The notes: generated from the sequence alone by a model not told the origin. 64,000 nt of DNA from Acidobacteriota bacterium (GCA_025463125.1 JAOAPX010000136.1:1-64000), one strand, 5' to 3'. Shown: positions 45,998 through 55,515, counted from the first letter of the stretch. Numbers and translations are program-made.

Positions 45998-47029
45998 TTA
46001 AAATCCGACGAAAATCGGTTCCGGCGCGAGCAGAAGGTCAAAACGCTCCCGCACCTTTTTCTGAATTTCATCTTTCAGTTCGAGCACCTCATTTGCCGTA
46101 CCGTTTCCCAGATTAACGATTGCTAAAGTATGACGGCTCGAGATTCCGACGTTTCCCTTTTGAAAGCCTTTATAAAACCCGGATTGCTCGATAAGCCATG
46201 CGGCTGGAATTTTTACGGTTTTCTCGTCAACCGGAAAATGTGGGATTTGAGCCGCAAACTTTTCGCTCAGCAAATTATATTGCTCGCGGCTGACAACCGG
46301 ATTTTTGAAAAACGAACCGGCGCTTTTTGAATTCGCGTCAAGCTCGTCAATCACCATTGATTTGGCGCGGCGAATCTCTAAAACCGCTTCGCGCGTTTGT
46401 TTTAAAGTCGGTTTTTCGTTTCCGAAATATTGCAGCAAATCTTTATAAACAATTTTCGGCTCGACGTTTTTTTGCAAATCAAACGTTACCGCCAAAACAA
46501 TAAAGCGGTTTCGCTCGGTCGTGTTGAAAATGCTCGTGCGGTACGCGAATTTGCAGTCCGCGTTTGAGAGTTCGAGGGTTTCTTTTAATTTTCGGTCGAA
46601 AACGCGGACTTTCGCGATCGATTCCGAAACTTCCTGCCCGTATGCGCCGACATTCTGCACGGGCGTGCCGCCGACAAATCCGGGAATCCCGCTGAGACAT
46701 TCGACTCCGGCGCGGCTTTCACGGGCGCACAAAGCGCAGAACGCGTCCCAATCTTCGCCCGCCCGCGCCGTAACCAGGTTATTATCGGTTTCGATTCCTT
46801 TGAGCGCAATTTGCAAAACCAAGCCGTCAAACCCCTGATCCGAAATTAAAACATTGCTTCCGCCGCCTAAAATAAAAATTTCAAACTCATTTTCATCGGC
46901 GAAATTAAAAGCTTCAATTACTTGCCGCTCGGTTTCGGCTCGAACGAAAAAACGCGCTTCGCCGCCGATCTTTAATGTCGTGTAAGCGGCGAGCGGAATA
47001 TTTTTCTGCACGGAAATCGATGTAGTCAC
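45998..47029 (-). CDS. murB: UDP-N-acetylenolpyruvoylglucosamine reductase
   Basis: A protein of about 343 residues. This FAD enzyme reduces UDP-GlcNAc-enolpyruvate to UDP-MurNAc for peptidoglycan. NIPLAAYTTLKIGGEARFF opens the FAD domain, followed by LGGGSNVLISDQGFDG, CLSGIPGFVGGTPVQNVGAYGQE and SAGSFFKNP with the catalytic Ser. There is no ATG. The frame opens with TTG at 47104, but GTG at 47029 sits right before the domain and a TATAAT lies between the two (47053-47048), so the GTG is preferred. Usually in the dcw cluster; here it is alone. Confidence 0.93.
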   Translation of the reverse strand: MTTSISVQKNIPLAAYTTLKIGGEARFFVRAETERQVIEAFNFADENEFEIFILGGGSNVLISDQGFDGLVLQIALKGIETDNNLVTARAGEDWDAFCALCARESRAGVECLSGIPGFVGGTPVQNVGAYGQEVSESIAKVRVFDRKLKETLELSNADCKFAYRTSIFNTTERNRFIVLAVTFDLQKNVEPKIVYKDLLQYFGNEKPTLKQTREAVLEIRRAKSMVIDELDANSKSAGSFFKNPVVSREQYNLLSEKFAAQIPHFPVDEKTVKIPAAWLIEQSGFYKGFQKGNVGISSRHTLAIVNLGNGTANEVLELKDEIQKKVRERFDLLLAPEPIFVGF

Positions 47030-47204
47030 TGGGTTTTCTAAATATTTATTATAAAAGTCGGCGCCGAAGAAAAAACAAACCGGGATCGCAACTGATTGAA
47101 TCAAAGCTATTTATTATCTCAATCGGCTTTGGTTAATCCGAAACGTTTCCTGGTTTGTTTTTGTTCATGCTCTCGAAACAGCATTCAAGAATGTTCGTTT
47201 TTTG

Positions 47205-49040
47205 TCAATACCCGTAAGCTGCGCCCTTGACCAAAACTTCGAGTTTTTTAGCTTCATTGAGGGCGTTCAAAGCTTTTAATCTGCCGATAATTCTTTCGGT
47301 TTCCTTTTTATTTTTGTTGCGATATTCCGATTCCCCGAGCGCCGATAAAGCCGCGATATAATTCGGTTCTTTTTCGACCGCCCGGCGAAACGCGCTGACG
47401 GCATTTACTATATCGCCGTTTTTACGATAAGCGACTCCGAGCGCGTAGCCGGAAAAGTTCCATTCCGGGCGCTTTTCGACAACCGGTTTCAAAGCGGCAA
47501 TCGCTCCCGCGAAATCGCCTAAATCAATCAAAGTGACACCGAGATTGAGAAGCGGCGCTTCGATATACGCCGGGTTCAGGGCAACGGCTTTTTGCAAAAC
47601 GAGTTTTGCCTGCTCAAATTTGGCTTTTCCCTCGGCTTCTTTTTTATACGTTAAATCGATTTTACCGGCATTGTAATAAGCCCAGCCCAAATTCGTGTAA
47701 TCCGCCGCGTTCGGGCTTAATTCGAGAGCTTTTTCCAGATTTTTAATCGTCGTAGACCATCGGCACGGAATATATTTCTTTATATCGTTTTCGCACTGCC
47801 TGCCGACGACGTACCCGGCGTAACTGTAAATCTGCGCAGTTTCGTCGCGGCTGTAATCTTTTGTTCGCTGGATAAACGTAATCGCAAGGTTGTAATTGCT
47901 TTCGGCGTCAGCGAAGTTTCCGACTTGCCTGTAAGCGTCGGCGAGATTGGCGTAAGCCTCGATATTGTCGTTTTTAACGCGCGTCGCGGCTTTGTATTTA
48001 TTCACCGCTTCCGCGTAATTCTCCATCTCGTAATACGCGGCGCCGGCATCGAATAAAGCTTCGAAATATTTCGGTTTAACGCGCAAAGCTTCTTCAAATT
48101 CAACGACGGCTTCTTTATTTAGGTTTAATCGCACGAGCGATTTTCCGGCGTAATAATGCGCTTCGGCGCTGTCATTATTGAGTTTTACGGCTTCTCGAAA
48201 CGCCTTTAAAGATTCGTCGTTGCGGTTTTGCGCGAAACGAACCAATCCTAAAAAGTATTGCGCCTGCTCGTCGTTCGGCGAAGTCTTCAGCGCTTTACCG
48301 AGATGCTCGTCGGCTTTTGCGATCTCGCCTTTCCGGTAATAAAGAACGCCGAGCGGAACGTATATCTCCGTTAAATCCCTGTCCAAAAGAAGAGCTTTTT
48401 CGTAGCCGGCAATCGCCTCGTCGGCTTTATCCGTATCATCCCAAACTTCGCCTAAACCGTAAAAAGCGACCGCGTTATTCGGATTATATTCGATCGATTC
48501 TTCGAAAAATCTTCTCGCCGCCTCAGGCTTTTCTCCGGCTAAAAGCTGATTTCCTTTTAAGGCTAAAGCTTCGCTCAAACCGGTTCGGGCGTTTTTATTA
48601 TCTTCGAGCATTAAAGATTCGCGGAAAAACTCGATTGATTTATCGAATTCTTCCTTGTCTATATAATATTCGCCGACGCCCGCGAAAACTTTCGCGGCTT
48701 CTTCTTTTCGCATCGTGTTCGGATTCGGCGGCATATTAAACGGATCCACCGTTTTCGTGCGAGTTCGGCGCGGCGTCGCTTTCGCAATAACGGTAAATTG
48801 TTTCGCAACCCGTTTAACGGTTTCGAGACGCTGAATTTTTGTGCGGATAAATTTGGCGTTTGATACGAATCTTTTTGGCGGAGCTTTTTTAGATGTGCGA
48901 AAAACAAAAACGCTCGAACCGCCCGTAATATCGCTGACGGGTATTAAATCCTGTCCGCGAACCGGGACAAATACGAGCGCAAAAGTCCAAATTAAAAATG
49001 CGGAAACAGCCGTTTTGCTCCGACAGATTTTATTACTCAT
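47205..49040 (-). CDS. Exported protein with a long TPR array
   Basis: About 611 residues from the ATG at 49040; the frame extends to 49118, but a signal peptide (KTAVSAFLIWTFALVFVPVRGQ) begins right after this ATG. An unrecognised Lys/Arg-rich region of about 60 residues follows, then roughly twelve TPR units to about residue 580 (for example DKSIEFFRESLMLED, DEAIAGYEKALLLD, NYAEAVNKYKAATRV, EPEARRFFEESIEYNP-like). Probably periplasmic or outer-membrane scaffold. Partners are unknown. There are three TPR-containing exported proteins in this window. Confidence 0.82.
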   Translation of the reverse strand: MSNKICRSKTAVSAFLIWTFALVFVPVRGQDLIPVSDITGGSSVFVFRTSKKAPPKRFVSNAKFIRTKIQRLETVKRVAKQFTVIAKATPRRTRTKTVDPFNMPPNPNTMRKEEAAKVFAGVGEYYIDKEEFDKSIEFFRESLMLEDNKNARTGLSEALALKGNQLLAGEKPEAARRFFEESIEYNPNNAVAFYGLGEVWDDTDKADEAIAGYEKALLLDRDLTEIYVPLGVLYYRKGEIAKADEHLGKALKTSPNDEQAQYFLGLVRFAQNRNDESLKAFREAVKLNNDSAEAHYYAGKSLVRLNLNKEAVVEFEEALRVKPKYFEALFDAGAAYYEMENYAEAVNKYKAATRVKNDNIEAYANLADAYRQVGNFADAESNYNLAITFIQRTKDYSRDETAQIYSYAGYVVGRQCENDIKKYIPCRWSTTIKNLEKALELSPNAADYTNLGWAYYNAGKIDLTYKKEAEGKAKFEQAKLVLQKAVALNPAYIEAPLLNLGVTLIDLGDFAGAIAALKPVVEKRPEWNFSGYALGVAYRKNGDIVNAVSAFRRAVEKEPNYIAALSALGESEYRNKNKKETERIIGRLKALNALNEAKKLEVLVKGAAYGY

Positions 49041-49510
49041 CTTTTTACTCAACAAATATTTCTGACCTATTTTATTCCTTTGTTGTTTAAATACAAGAAC
49101 AAATTTATTAGCAATCAATACTGTTTGAACGTTTTCGGCAATGCCTTTTGCCTTTCGAAAAGCCTCAAAACCGCCTCGAAATCACTTACATTGATTAAAA
49201 CCGCGAATGTCTTCAGTTACCGAGCGGCAACAAGACGAATTAATTTCTTAAAAATCGCTACTTTTAATTAAGACTTTTCAAAATTAATAATAAATTAATA
49301 ATCAAAATTCGACTTAAGTTAAATCAAACGAAATGCTTGGTATTTTCGCTTTTATAAAATTATTTTTCTTGCCCTTTTGAGCGATGTCGTTTACATTAAA
49401 TTCTTACCTAAAGTCCGATTAATTCTTTATTCCGAATTCGTTTTTTTTCGATGCGGAATACGTAATCTTTCCATTGGAATTTAGCCGAAAAATTCAAAAA
49501 AAGGAGATTC
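49041..49510. other. Divergent intergenic region of 470 bp
   Basis: AT-rich region between the TPR gene and the EF-G-like gene. It must hold promoters for both, but I found no pair of boxes good enough to name. No structural repeat, tRNA or coding frame was recognised. An AAGGAG ribosome-binding site lies at its right end (49501-49506). Confidence 0.5.
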
Positions 49511-51625
49511 TTGCCGACTATGAAAGCATTTTCAACAGAAAACATTAGAAATCTGGCTGTCATTGGTCACGGCGACGCGGGTAAAACTCAGCTTGTGAGT
49601 TCGCTGCTCTACGTTGCCGGTGCGACTGCGCGTTGGGGAAAAGTTGATGAAGGAACCACCATCACCGATTATGAAGAAGACTCGATTGAACGAAAGGTAA
49701 CGCTTAATAACAATTTTGCCCACCTCGAGCATAAAAACACAAAGATAAACCTCATCGATACTCCCGGCTACGCCGCGTTCGTTTCGCACGCGCGCCCCGC
49801 GCTTCGCGTCGCAGACTGCGCTCTCGTCGTCGTTGACGGCGTCAACGGCATTGAAGTTCAGACGGAAAAAACATGGTCATACGCTAACGAATTCCTTTTG
49901 CCGCGTTTTATGGTCGTCAACAAAATGGAAAAGGAACGCGCCGATTTCGGGCACGCGCTCGATACGGCGACGCATAGTTTCGCCCGTTCGATCGTTCCGT
50001 TTACGCTGCCGATCGGGCAGGAAGCGAATTTTCGCGGCGTAGTCGATGTCGTTCATCAAAAAGCTTACGAATTCGATGAAAAAGGAAAAGCAAATGAAAT
50101 TCCGATTCCCGAACAAGGGCGCGACGTTTTCGAATCGACAAGAGAAAGATTAATTGAAATCGTCGCCGAATCGGACGACGCGCTGATGGAAAAATATTTC
50201 GAAAACGGAACTTTAGACGAAGAAGATATTTACTCCAACCTGGCAAAAGCCATCGCCAACAGCAAGCTCTGCCCGGTTTACGCCGTTTCTTCTTATAATT
50301 TAATCGGACTTTCGATTCTGCTCGATCACATCGTTGAATTTGCGCCGAATCCGGCAACCCACGAAGCCGAATACGGAAACGAAGTCGTCGGCAGTTTATT
50401 AGATCGACCGAAGCGCCGCTACAGCAGCGATGAACCGTTTTCGGCTTACGTTTTCCGCACGATTGCCGATCCTTTTGCCGGTCGCATCAACGTGATGAAA
50501 ATAGTTTCCGGGAAAATCTCTGCCGACGCCGCCGTTCTTAATTCGAGCCGCGAGTTCGTCGAACGACTAGGCGCGCTTCACGTTATTCAAGGCAAAAATC
50601 TCGACAAAGTAAATGAAGCGCAAACCGGCGACATCATCGCGGTCGTCAAATTAAAAGACACGCAAACCGGCGACACTTTGTGCGACAAGGCGAACCCGAT
50701 AACTTACCCGTCGGTCGAATATCCGGAAGCCGCTATTTCTTTTGCCATCGAGCCGAAATCACGCGCTGACGAAGATAAAATTTCCGCCGCGCTGCATAAA
50801 ATTTTAGAAGAAGACCCGAGTCTGCATTTCGACCGCGACGCGCAAACCAAAGAATTTATTTTAAGCGGTTCGGGACAACTTCATATCGAGACCGTTGTTG
50901 ATAAATTAAAAAATCGTTACCACGTCGAAGTCGCTCTGCATCCGCCGAAAGTTCCTTATAAAGAAACTATTACCGCGCAGGTCGAAGTTCAGGGACGGCA
51001 TAAAAAACAATCGGGCGGACGCGGACAATTCGGCGACTGCAAATGCGTTTTCGAGCCGTTAGAGCGCGGCGCAGGTTTTGAATTCGTTGACAAAATCTTC
51101 GGCGGCGCGATTCCGCAAAATTTCCGTCCTGCAATCGAAAAAGGCATTGTCGAAGCGGCGCAAGGCGGCGCGGTCGCAGGCTATCCGCTCGTAGATTTCA
51201 AAGTCACGCTCATCGACGGAAGTTATCACACGGTCGATTCCGACGAACATTCATTCAGAGCGGCGGGCAGAAAAGCGTTTCGCAATGCAATTGAAAAAGC
51301 GCGCCCGACGCTGCTCGAACCGGTGATGGATGTCGAGGTTTTTACGCCGCTGGAAGTTTCCGGTGATATTATGGGCGATCTCAATTCGCGCCGCGGACGC
51401 GTTTCGGGAATGGATATGCGCGGCAAACAGCAGGTTATCAAAGCGCAGGTTCCGCTGTCGGAAATGCTCGATTATCAATCGAAACTGAACTCGATCACGC
51501 AGGCGCGCGGCTCGTATCATATGCAGTTTTCGCATTACGATCCGCTTCCGGGGAATTTAGCGAACAAAGTAATCGATGAAGCGAGAGCGGCGGGCAGAAT
51601 TCGCGTTCAAGAGGAAGACGAGTAA
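49511..51625 (+). CDS. EF-G-2-like translational GTPase (EF-G paralogue)
   Basis: A 704-residue GTPase with the full EF-G domain set: G domain, domain II, then III, IV (RHKKQSGGRGQFGD) and V (PLSEMLDYQSKLNSITQARGSY). The P-loop is GHGDAGKT. Switch II reads DTPGYAAF, with Tyr where canonical EF-G has His. The G4 motif is NKME (137-140) instead of NKxD. TTDYEEDS-like switch I (TTITDYEEDSIERK) also differs from canonical EF-G. These features fit the EF-G-2/FusA2 branch, not the main elongation factor. TTG at 49511 is four bases from AAGGAG; ATG at 49520 (spacing 13) is the alternative start. Confidence 0.9.
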   Translation: MPTMKAFSTENIRNLAVIGHGDAGKTQLVSSLLYVAGATARWGKVDEGTTITDYEEDSIERKVTLNNNFAHLEHKNTKINLIDTPGYAAFVSHARPALRVADCALVVVDGVNGIEVQTEKTWSYANEFLLPRFMVVNKMEKERADFGHALDTATHSFARSIVPFTLPIGQEANFRGVVDVVHQKAYEFDEKGKANEIPIPEQGRDVFESTRERLIEIVAESDDALMEKYFENGTLDEEDIYSNLAKAIANSKLCPVYAVSSYNLIGLSILLDHIVEFAPNPATHEAEYGNEVVGSLLDRPKRRYSSDEPFSAYVFRTIADPFAGRINVMKIVSGKISADAAVLNSSREFVERLGALHVIQGKNLDKVNEAQTGDIIAVVKLKDTQTGDTLCDKANPITYPSVEYPEAAISFAIEPKSRADEDKISAALHKILEEDPSLHFDRDAQTKEFILSGSGQLHIETVVDKLKNRYHVEVALHPPKVPYKETITAQVEVQGRHKKQSGGRGQFGDCKCVFEPLERGAGFEFVDKIFGGAIPQNFRPAIEKGIVEAAQGGAVAGYPLVDFKVTLIDGSYHTVDSDEHSFRAAGRKAFRNAIEKARPTLLEPVMDVEVFTPLEVSGDIMGDLNSRRGRVSGMDMRGKQQVIKAQVPLSEMLDYQSKLNSITQARGSYHMQFSHYDPLPGNLANKVIDEARAAGRIRVQEEDE

Positions 51626-51636
51626 GAGCGATTGCG

Positions 51637-51742
51637 AATTACGAATTACGAATAAGTGAAGATTGTTTTTATCGTTTGAAAGTAATTAACGGTTCAAACA
51701 CAAAGAAAAGTAAATCAATTGTTCGATTCGTAATTCGTAATT
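51637..51742. repeat. 17-bp inverted repeat with 72-bp loop at a convergent junction
   Basis: AATTACGAATTACGAAT at 51637-51653 is perfectly complementary to 51726-51742. Each arm is itself a tandem of 8-bp units (AATTACG). It lies between the EF-G-like and NHL genes, which converge. It may serve as a bidirectional terminator, or as a dispersed repeat element. Confidence 0.7.
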
Positions 51743-51762
51743 TGAAATTTGAAATTCTCAAA

Positions 51763-52791
51763 TCAATCTAAAAGCGTTCCTTCGATTCCGACGGGAATTG
51801 AATAGACCGAGTTGTTTGTGGCGACGATCATTTCGCCTTTTCTTGTAAAGCAAAGTCCGACGACGTTCATCCCGGCAACGAACATTTCGGCGGATTCGGC
51901 TTTCGGCGCGATTCGGGCGATGCCGTGTTTGCCTTGAAAGCAGGCGGCGACGTAAAGATTGCCCTGTTTGTCGAAAGCCAAGCCCTGCGGTCTGCCGAAA
52001 CCGCGAAAATATTTTTCTTCGAAACCGTCTTCATCAATCACGTAAACGGCGTCAAAACTTGCAAGCCCGGGCGCGGTCACGTAAAGCCTGTTGTCTGTGC
52101 CGAATGCCAAATGATAAGCCGACACCGAAGGCTCCAGAACGGCGAAAGATTCGTGCGCGCCGAATTCCCTGACGCGGTAAATCGTTCCGCTGCGATCGCC
52201 GACATACATAACATCTTCTTTATCAAAAGCTATTCCGGTCGCAATTCCGAGGCTCGTCGAATAAGGCACGACTTCCTCATCACGATTAATTCGGCAAACT
52301 TCGCCGTCCGAGCGATTCGTCGCAAACAGGTTGCCGCTTCGGTTAAAAGCGACGGCTGTCGGGTTGAGAATTTCGGCGGGCATTTCGCTTAAAAAACCGT
52401 CGGTTTCGATTCGAAACATTGTCACCGGCAATTGCTGCCCGCGCGAGCCGGAACGCGTAACTATAATCGAATCGTCGCGCGGATCGATTGCCGGATTAGC
52501 GACGATATGCAAATTATCCGCCAGTTTTTTTCCGGTCGTGTAATTTACGCTTTCGCTGCGCTCGCCGTCGCTTTCCAGATAAATCTCAGTCCCGGATTCA
52601 TTCAAATCAGCAGGAATAATCGCCAGTATTCTCGTCTCCGAGGCTCCGACCAGCCGGGCGCGTTTTCCGCCGATAATGCATGCGTAATCGCCGTCCGCGT
52701 TAAGTCGAAAATTTTCACATTCTATCGTAATTTCACCGCCGGCAATCGCATACGGCGGATAAACGGAATTTATTCTGCCTGCTTTATTCAT
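51763..52791 (-). CDS. IPT/TIG-domain protein with NHL/SMP-30-type beta-propeller
   Basis: About 342 residues from the ATG at 52791 (the frame opens upstream with a TTG at 52830). An N-terminal IPT/TIG Ig-like domain (INSVYPPYAIAGGEITIECENF) is followed by a six-bladed propeller, with blade repeats such as AVAFNRSGNLFATNR, GIAFDKEDVMYVGDR, HLAFGTDNRLYVTA and GLAFDKQGNLYVAA. This resembles gluconolactonase/SMP-30 and NHL proteins. No signal peptide is visible. The enzymatic residues of lactonases are not clearly conserved, so a binding role is equally possible. Confidence 0.82.
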   Translation of the reverse strand: MNKAGRINSVYPPYAIAGGEITIECENFRLNADGDYACIIGGKRARLVGASETRILAIIPADLNESGTEIYLESDGERSESVNYTTGKKLADNLHIVANPAIDPRDDSIIVTRSGSRGQQLPVTMFRIETDGFLSEMPAEILNPTAVAFNRSGNLFATNRSDGEVCRINRDEEVVPYSTSLGIATGIAFDKEDVMYVGDRSGTIYRVREFGAHESFAVLEPSVSAYHLAFGTDNRLYVTAPGLASFDAVYVIDEDGFEEKYFRGFGRPQGLAFDKQGNLYVAACFQGKHGIARIAPKAESAEMFVAGMNVVGLCFTRKGEMIVATNNSVYSIPVGIEGTLLD

Positions 52792-52863
52792 TATTTGTCT
52801 CCAAACTAAAACTTTGATTTTACGATGCAAAACGGTAACTGTCTATCGTTCGCAAAATAAATG

Positions 52864-52893
52864 TTGACGCTTCTCTTTCCGACAAGTTAAAAT
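52864..52893 (+). promoter_or_regulatory. Promoter candidate for pilT
   Basis: TTGACG at 52864-52869 and TAAAAT at 52888-52893 with an 18-bp spacer, each five of six matches. Transcription would start near 52900, about 78 bases before the pilT ATG. Confidence 0.5.
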
Positions 52894-52977
52894 TGTTTTT
52901 GACGGTTTGTACTTATATTATATTCCAATCTAAAATCTTTCCGGACCGAAACCGTTAAATTTCTAAAACTTCTTTAT

Positions 52978-54132
52978 ATGGCAAGCAGAATTGATGATTT
53001 ATTGCGGATGGCGATGAGCTTTGGCGCATCTGATTTACATTTGCGTGCAGGCTCTTATCCGGTCATACGCGTTAACGGCGAACTTCGTCCGCTTTCAGGC
53101 GTTATGCGAATGACGCAGGACGAAACGCTGGAAATGGCTTTTTCGATGATGTCGAATCGCCAGAAACAACACTTTAAAGAGGTTTACGAAGTTGATATAG
53201 GTTACGGCGTTTCCGGTTTAGGACGTTTTCGCGTCAATATTTTTCAGCAAAGAAATTCAATCGGAATAGTCGCGCGCGTCATTTCCGACACGGTAAAAAG
53301 TTTCAACGATCTGGGACTTCCGCCGATTTTACATAAAATCGCTGAAGAACAGCGCGGCTTGATTCTGGTTACGGGAACGACCGGTTCCGGAAAATCAACG
53401 ACTTTATCTTCGATCGTCGATTACATTAATCAAACCCGCAACAGCCATATCGTCACGGTCGAAGACCCGATCGAATTTCTTCATAAAGACAAAAAATCAT
53501 TTATCACGCAGCGCGAAGTCGATGTCGATACGCGTTCGTTTGCCGAAGCTCTGCGCGGCTCGCTTCGACAAGACCCTGACGTTATTCTCGTCGGTGAAAT
53601 GCGCGATCTGGAAACGATCGAAACGGCGCTCGTTGCCGCCGAAACAGGTCATCTCGTGCTTTCCACGCTTCATACGCTCGACGCTTCGGAAACCTTAACG
53701 CGCATTATCTCGGCTTTTCCGCCGTATCAGCAGAAATCTATCAGAATCCAGTTAGCCGGATTGCTTAAAGCCGTCGTTTCTCAGCGTTTGATGAAATCTG
53801 CGAAAGGAAATTCCCGCATCCCGGCAGTTGAAGTTTTGATTTCGACGCCGCTCATTCGCGATTATATTCTGCACGAAGACAAAACTTCGCAGATTCGCGA
53901 CGCGATCTCCGCCGGAACTTCGCAATACGGAATGCAAACTTTCGATCAATCCCTGTTTTATCTTTATCAATCCGGGCTCATCCCGCTCGAAGAAGCTTTG
54001 CGCGGATCGACCAACCCCGACGAATTCCGTCTGAGACTTGCCGGAATCCAAAATACCGCGGCGCACGCGAAAGAAGAAATGGAAAAAATGAGCGGCGTCG
54101 GAAAAGTCAATGATTTGATCTCGAGAATGTAA
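52978..54132 (+). CDS. pilT: Type IV pilus retraction ATPase PilT
   Basis: A 384-residue hexameric ATPase that disassembles type IV pili for twitching motility and DNA uptake. N-terminal PAS-like domain (SDLHLRAGSYPVIRVNGELRPL), Walker A GTTGSGKST at 133-141, Asp box, Walker B VILVGEMRD, the PilT-defining AETGHLVLSTLHT and the C-terminal AIRNLIRE-type region (here SQIRDAISAG). No other pil genes are in the window, so it is isolated from the main pilus cluster. Confidence 0.96.
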   Translation: MASRIDDLLRMAMSFGASDLHLRAGSYPVIRVNGELRPLSGVMRMTQDETLEMAFSMMSNRQKQHFKEVYEVDIGYGVSGLGRFRVNIFQQRNSIGIVARVISDTVKSFNDLGLPPILHKIAEEQRGLILVTGTTGSGKSTTLSSIVDYINQTRNSHIVTVEDPIEFLHKDKKSFITQREVDVDTRSFAEALRGSLRQDPDVILVGEMRDLETIETALVAAETGHLVLSTLHTLDASETLTRIISAFPPYQQKSIRIQLAGLLKAVVSQRLMKSAKGNSRIPAVEVLISTPLIRDYILHEDKTSQIRDAISAGTSQYGMQTFDQSLFYLYQSGLIPLEEALRGSTNPDEFRLRLAGIQNTAAHAKEEMEKMSGVGKVNDLISRM

Positions 54133-54134
54133 TT

Positions 54135-54236
54135 GCGAGTCGGCGGGAAGCACACAAGAAGCCGCAGAAAGCAGAAAAATGACGGATATTTTATAGATAT
54201 TCTTAAAAACTATCCGCCGACTTGCCGCCGACTCGC
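54135..54236. repeat. 12-bp inverted repeat at the pilT/phzF convergence
   Basis: GCGAGTCGGCGG at 54135-54146 is perfectly complementary to 54225-54236, with a 78-bp loop. The right arm also carries a direct 10-bp duplication of GCCGCCGACT. It spans most of the gap between the two convergent genes; probably a shared transcription terminator or insulator. Confidence 0.6.
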
Positions 54237-54241
54237 CGAGA

Positions 54242-55165
54242 CTACAAAAACATCTCGCCTTTTGCCACGATCACCGCGCTTCCGCCGATTTTCACGCGTT
54301 CGACATTTCCCTTTTCGCCAGTAACTTCAGCAAATATTCGGCTCGGACGGTTCATAAAATCGCCCTGCTCGATTGTAAATTTCGCCGCGTTCCCGTCCTT
54401 TTTAAATGCGTCGTGATGTATTAAATAACCGGATAGCGAGCCGGCGGCGCTTCCCGTTGCCGCGTCTTCGGCTATTCCGTCGTCGGGCGCGAAAAATCGC
54501 GCGTGCGCTTTTGAATCTTCTTCTTTTGTTTCAAACGTGAAGGCGTAACAGCCGATCGCTTCGCGCGCGAGATAAATTTCGCTCAAAAGACCGGAATTTA
54601 TGCGGCAACGGCTCAAGGCAGCGAGCGATTTCACGGGAACCGCCAGAGCTTTTATTCCGGTTGAAACGACCTGAACCGGCAAATTTTCCGAATAACTTAA
54701 GTCTTCAAGGTTTAATCCGAGTCCTTCGGCTAATTTTCGAATTTCAACTTCATCCGTAATGCCTGCAAAAGTTTCAAACTTTCCCTGCGTCATAACGACC
54801 TGAAACGGTTTACTGTTCTTAAACTCGATTTCTACCGGCAAAACGCCCAAATTCAATTGCTGCGTTATTTGAACAAAACCGTTTTCCTCGGGCGGCACAA
54901 CGCCGAGATGCGCCAAAAGATTCCAGGTTCCGACGACCGGATGACCGGCAAGCGGCAATTCCCGGCGCGGAGTAAAAATTCTGAGCCGACGAAGAGCCTC
55001 ATTTGAAGGCAGAACGAAAACCGTCTCGCTTAAATTCATTTCATTGGCGATTTGCTGCATTTCGGCGCCCGTCAGACCTTCGGCTTCGGGAAAAACAGCG
55101 AGCGGATTGCCGCAAAAGGCTTTTTCCGTAAAGACATCGAGTTGATAAAAGGTATATGTTCGCAT
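54242..55165 (-). CDS. PhzF-family isomerase/epimerase-like protein
   Basis: A 307-residue two-domain protein with the diaminopimelate-epimerase-like fold. The N-terminus YTFYQLDVFTEKAFCGNPLAVF, catalytic Glu in NEMNLSETVFVLPS, the motif RIFTPRRELPLAGHPVVGTW and C-terminal ATGSAAGSLSGYLIH are typical. PhzF itself isomerises a phenazine precursor. Most homologues, including this one, have no known substrate, and no phenazine genes are near. Confidence 0.93.
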   Translation of the reverse strand: MRTYTFYQLDVFTEKAFCGNPLAVFPEAEGLTGAEMQQIANEMNLSETVFVLPSNEALRRLRIFTPRRELPLAGHPVVGTWNLLAHLGVVPPEENGFVQITQQLNLGVLPVEIEFKNSKPFQVVMTQGKFETFAGITDEVEIRKLAEGLGLNLEDLSYSENLPVQVVSTGIKALAVPVKSLAALSRCRINSGLLSEIYLAREAIGCYAFTFETKEEDSKAHARFFAPDDGIAEDAATGSAAGSLSGYLIHHDAFKKDGNAAKFTIEQGDFMNRPSRIFAEVTGEKGNVERVKIGGSAVIVAKGEMFL

Positions 55166-55515
55166 TTTTTAATTATCCGCATTAATTGTTTTCAGAACAA
55201 ATACATTCCCGGCGCGGCGAAAGTTTTTTGCAAATATCGATTTTTTAAGCATTTTCACAACATCGTCTTGACACGAAACCCGTTAGACGTGTAAATTTTA
55301 GTTTTATCCGGTCAAGCAAAGAATTTAGGATTTAAGCGACAATGAGTGCTCTTCTCTACCATCTTAAAAAAATTTCTCGTTAAATTATTACGAATGGTTC
55401 GGCACTTTTGCCTCAGGCTTAAACCAATGCATTTTTTTTGCCCTTAAGACGGATGAAATCAAACGCGCGTTTTTTACAAAGCAATTTTAATAGAAGGAAG
55501 TTAATATAAGGCTAA
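55166..55515 (+). promoter_or_regulatory. rpsA upstream region with promoter and long leader
   Basis: A perfect -35 TTGACA at 55268-55273 is followed 18 bp later by TAAATT (55292-55297, four of six). This would start a leader of about 210 nt before rpsA at 55516. S1 is known to regulate its own mRNA in some bacteria, so a structured leader is plausible. A 13-codon frame at 55342-55383 could be a leader peptide but has poor ribosome-binding sequence. Confidence 0.5.

Noticed and set aside
55342..55383. 13-codon leader peptide before rpsA
   Set aside because: Weak ribosome-binding sequence and no regulatory codon run; kept only as a note in the leader.
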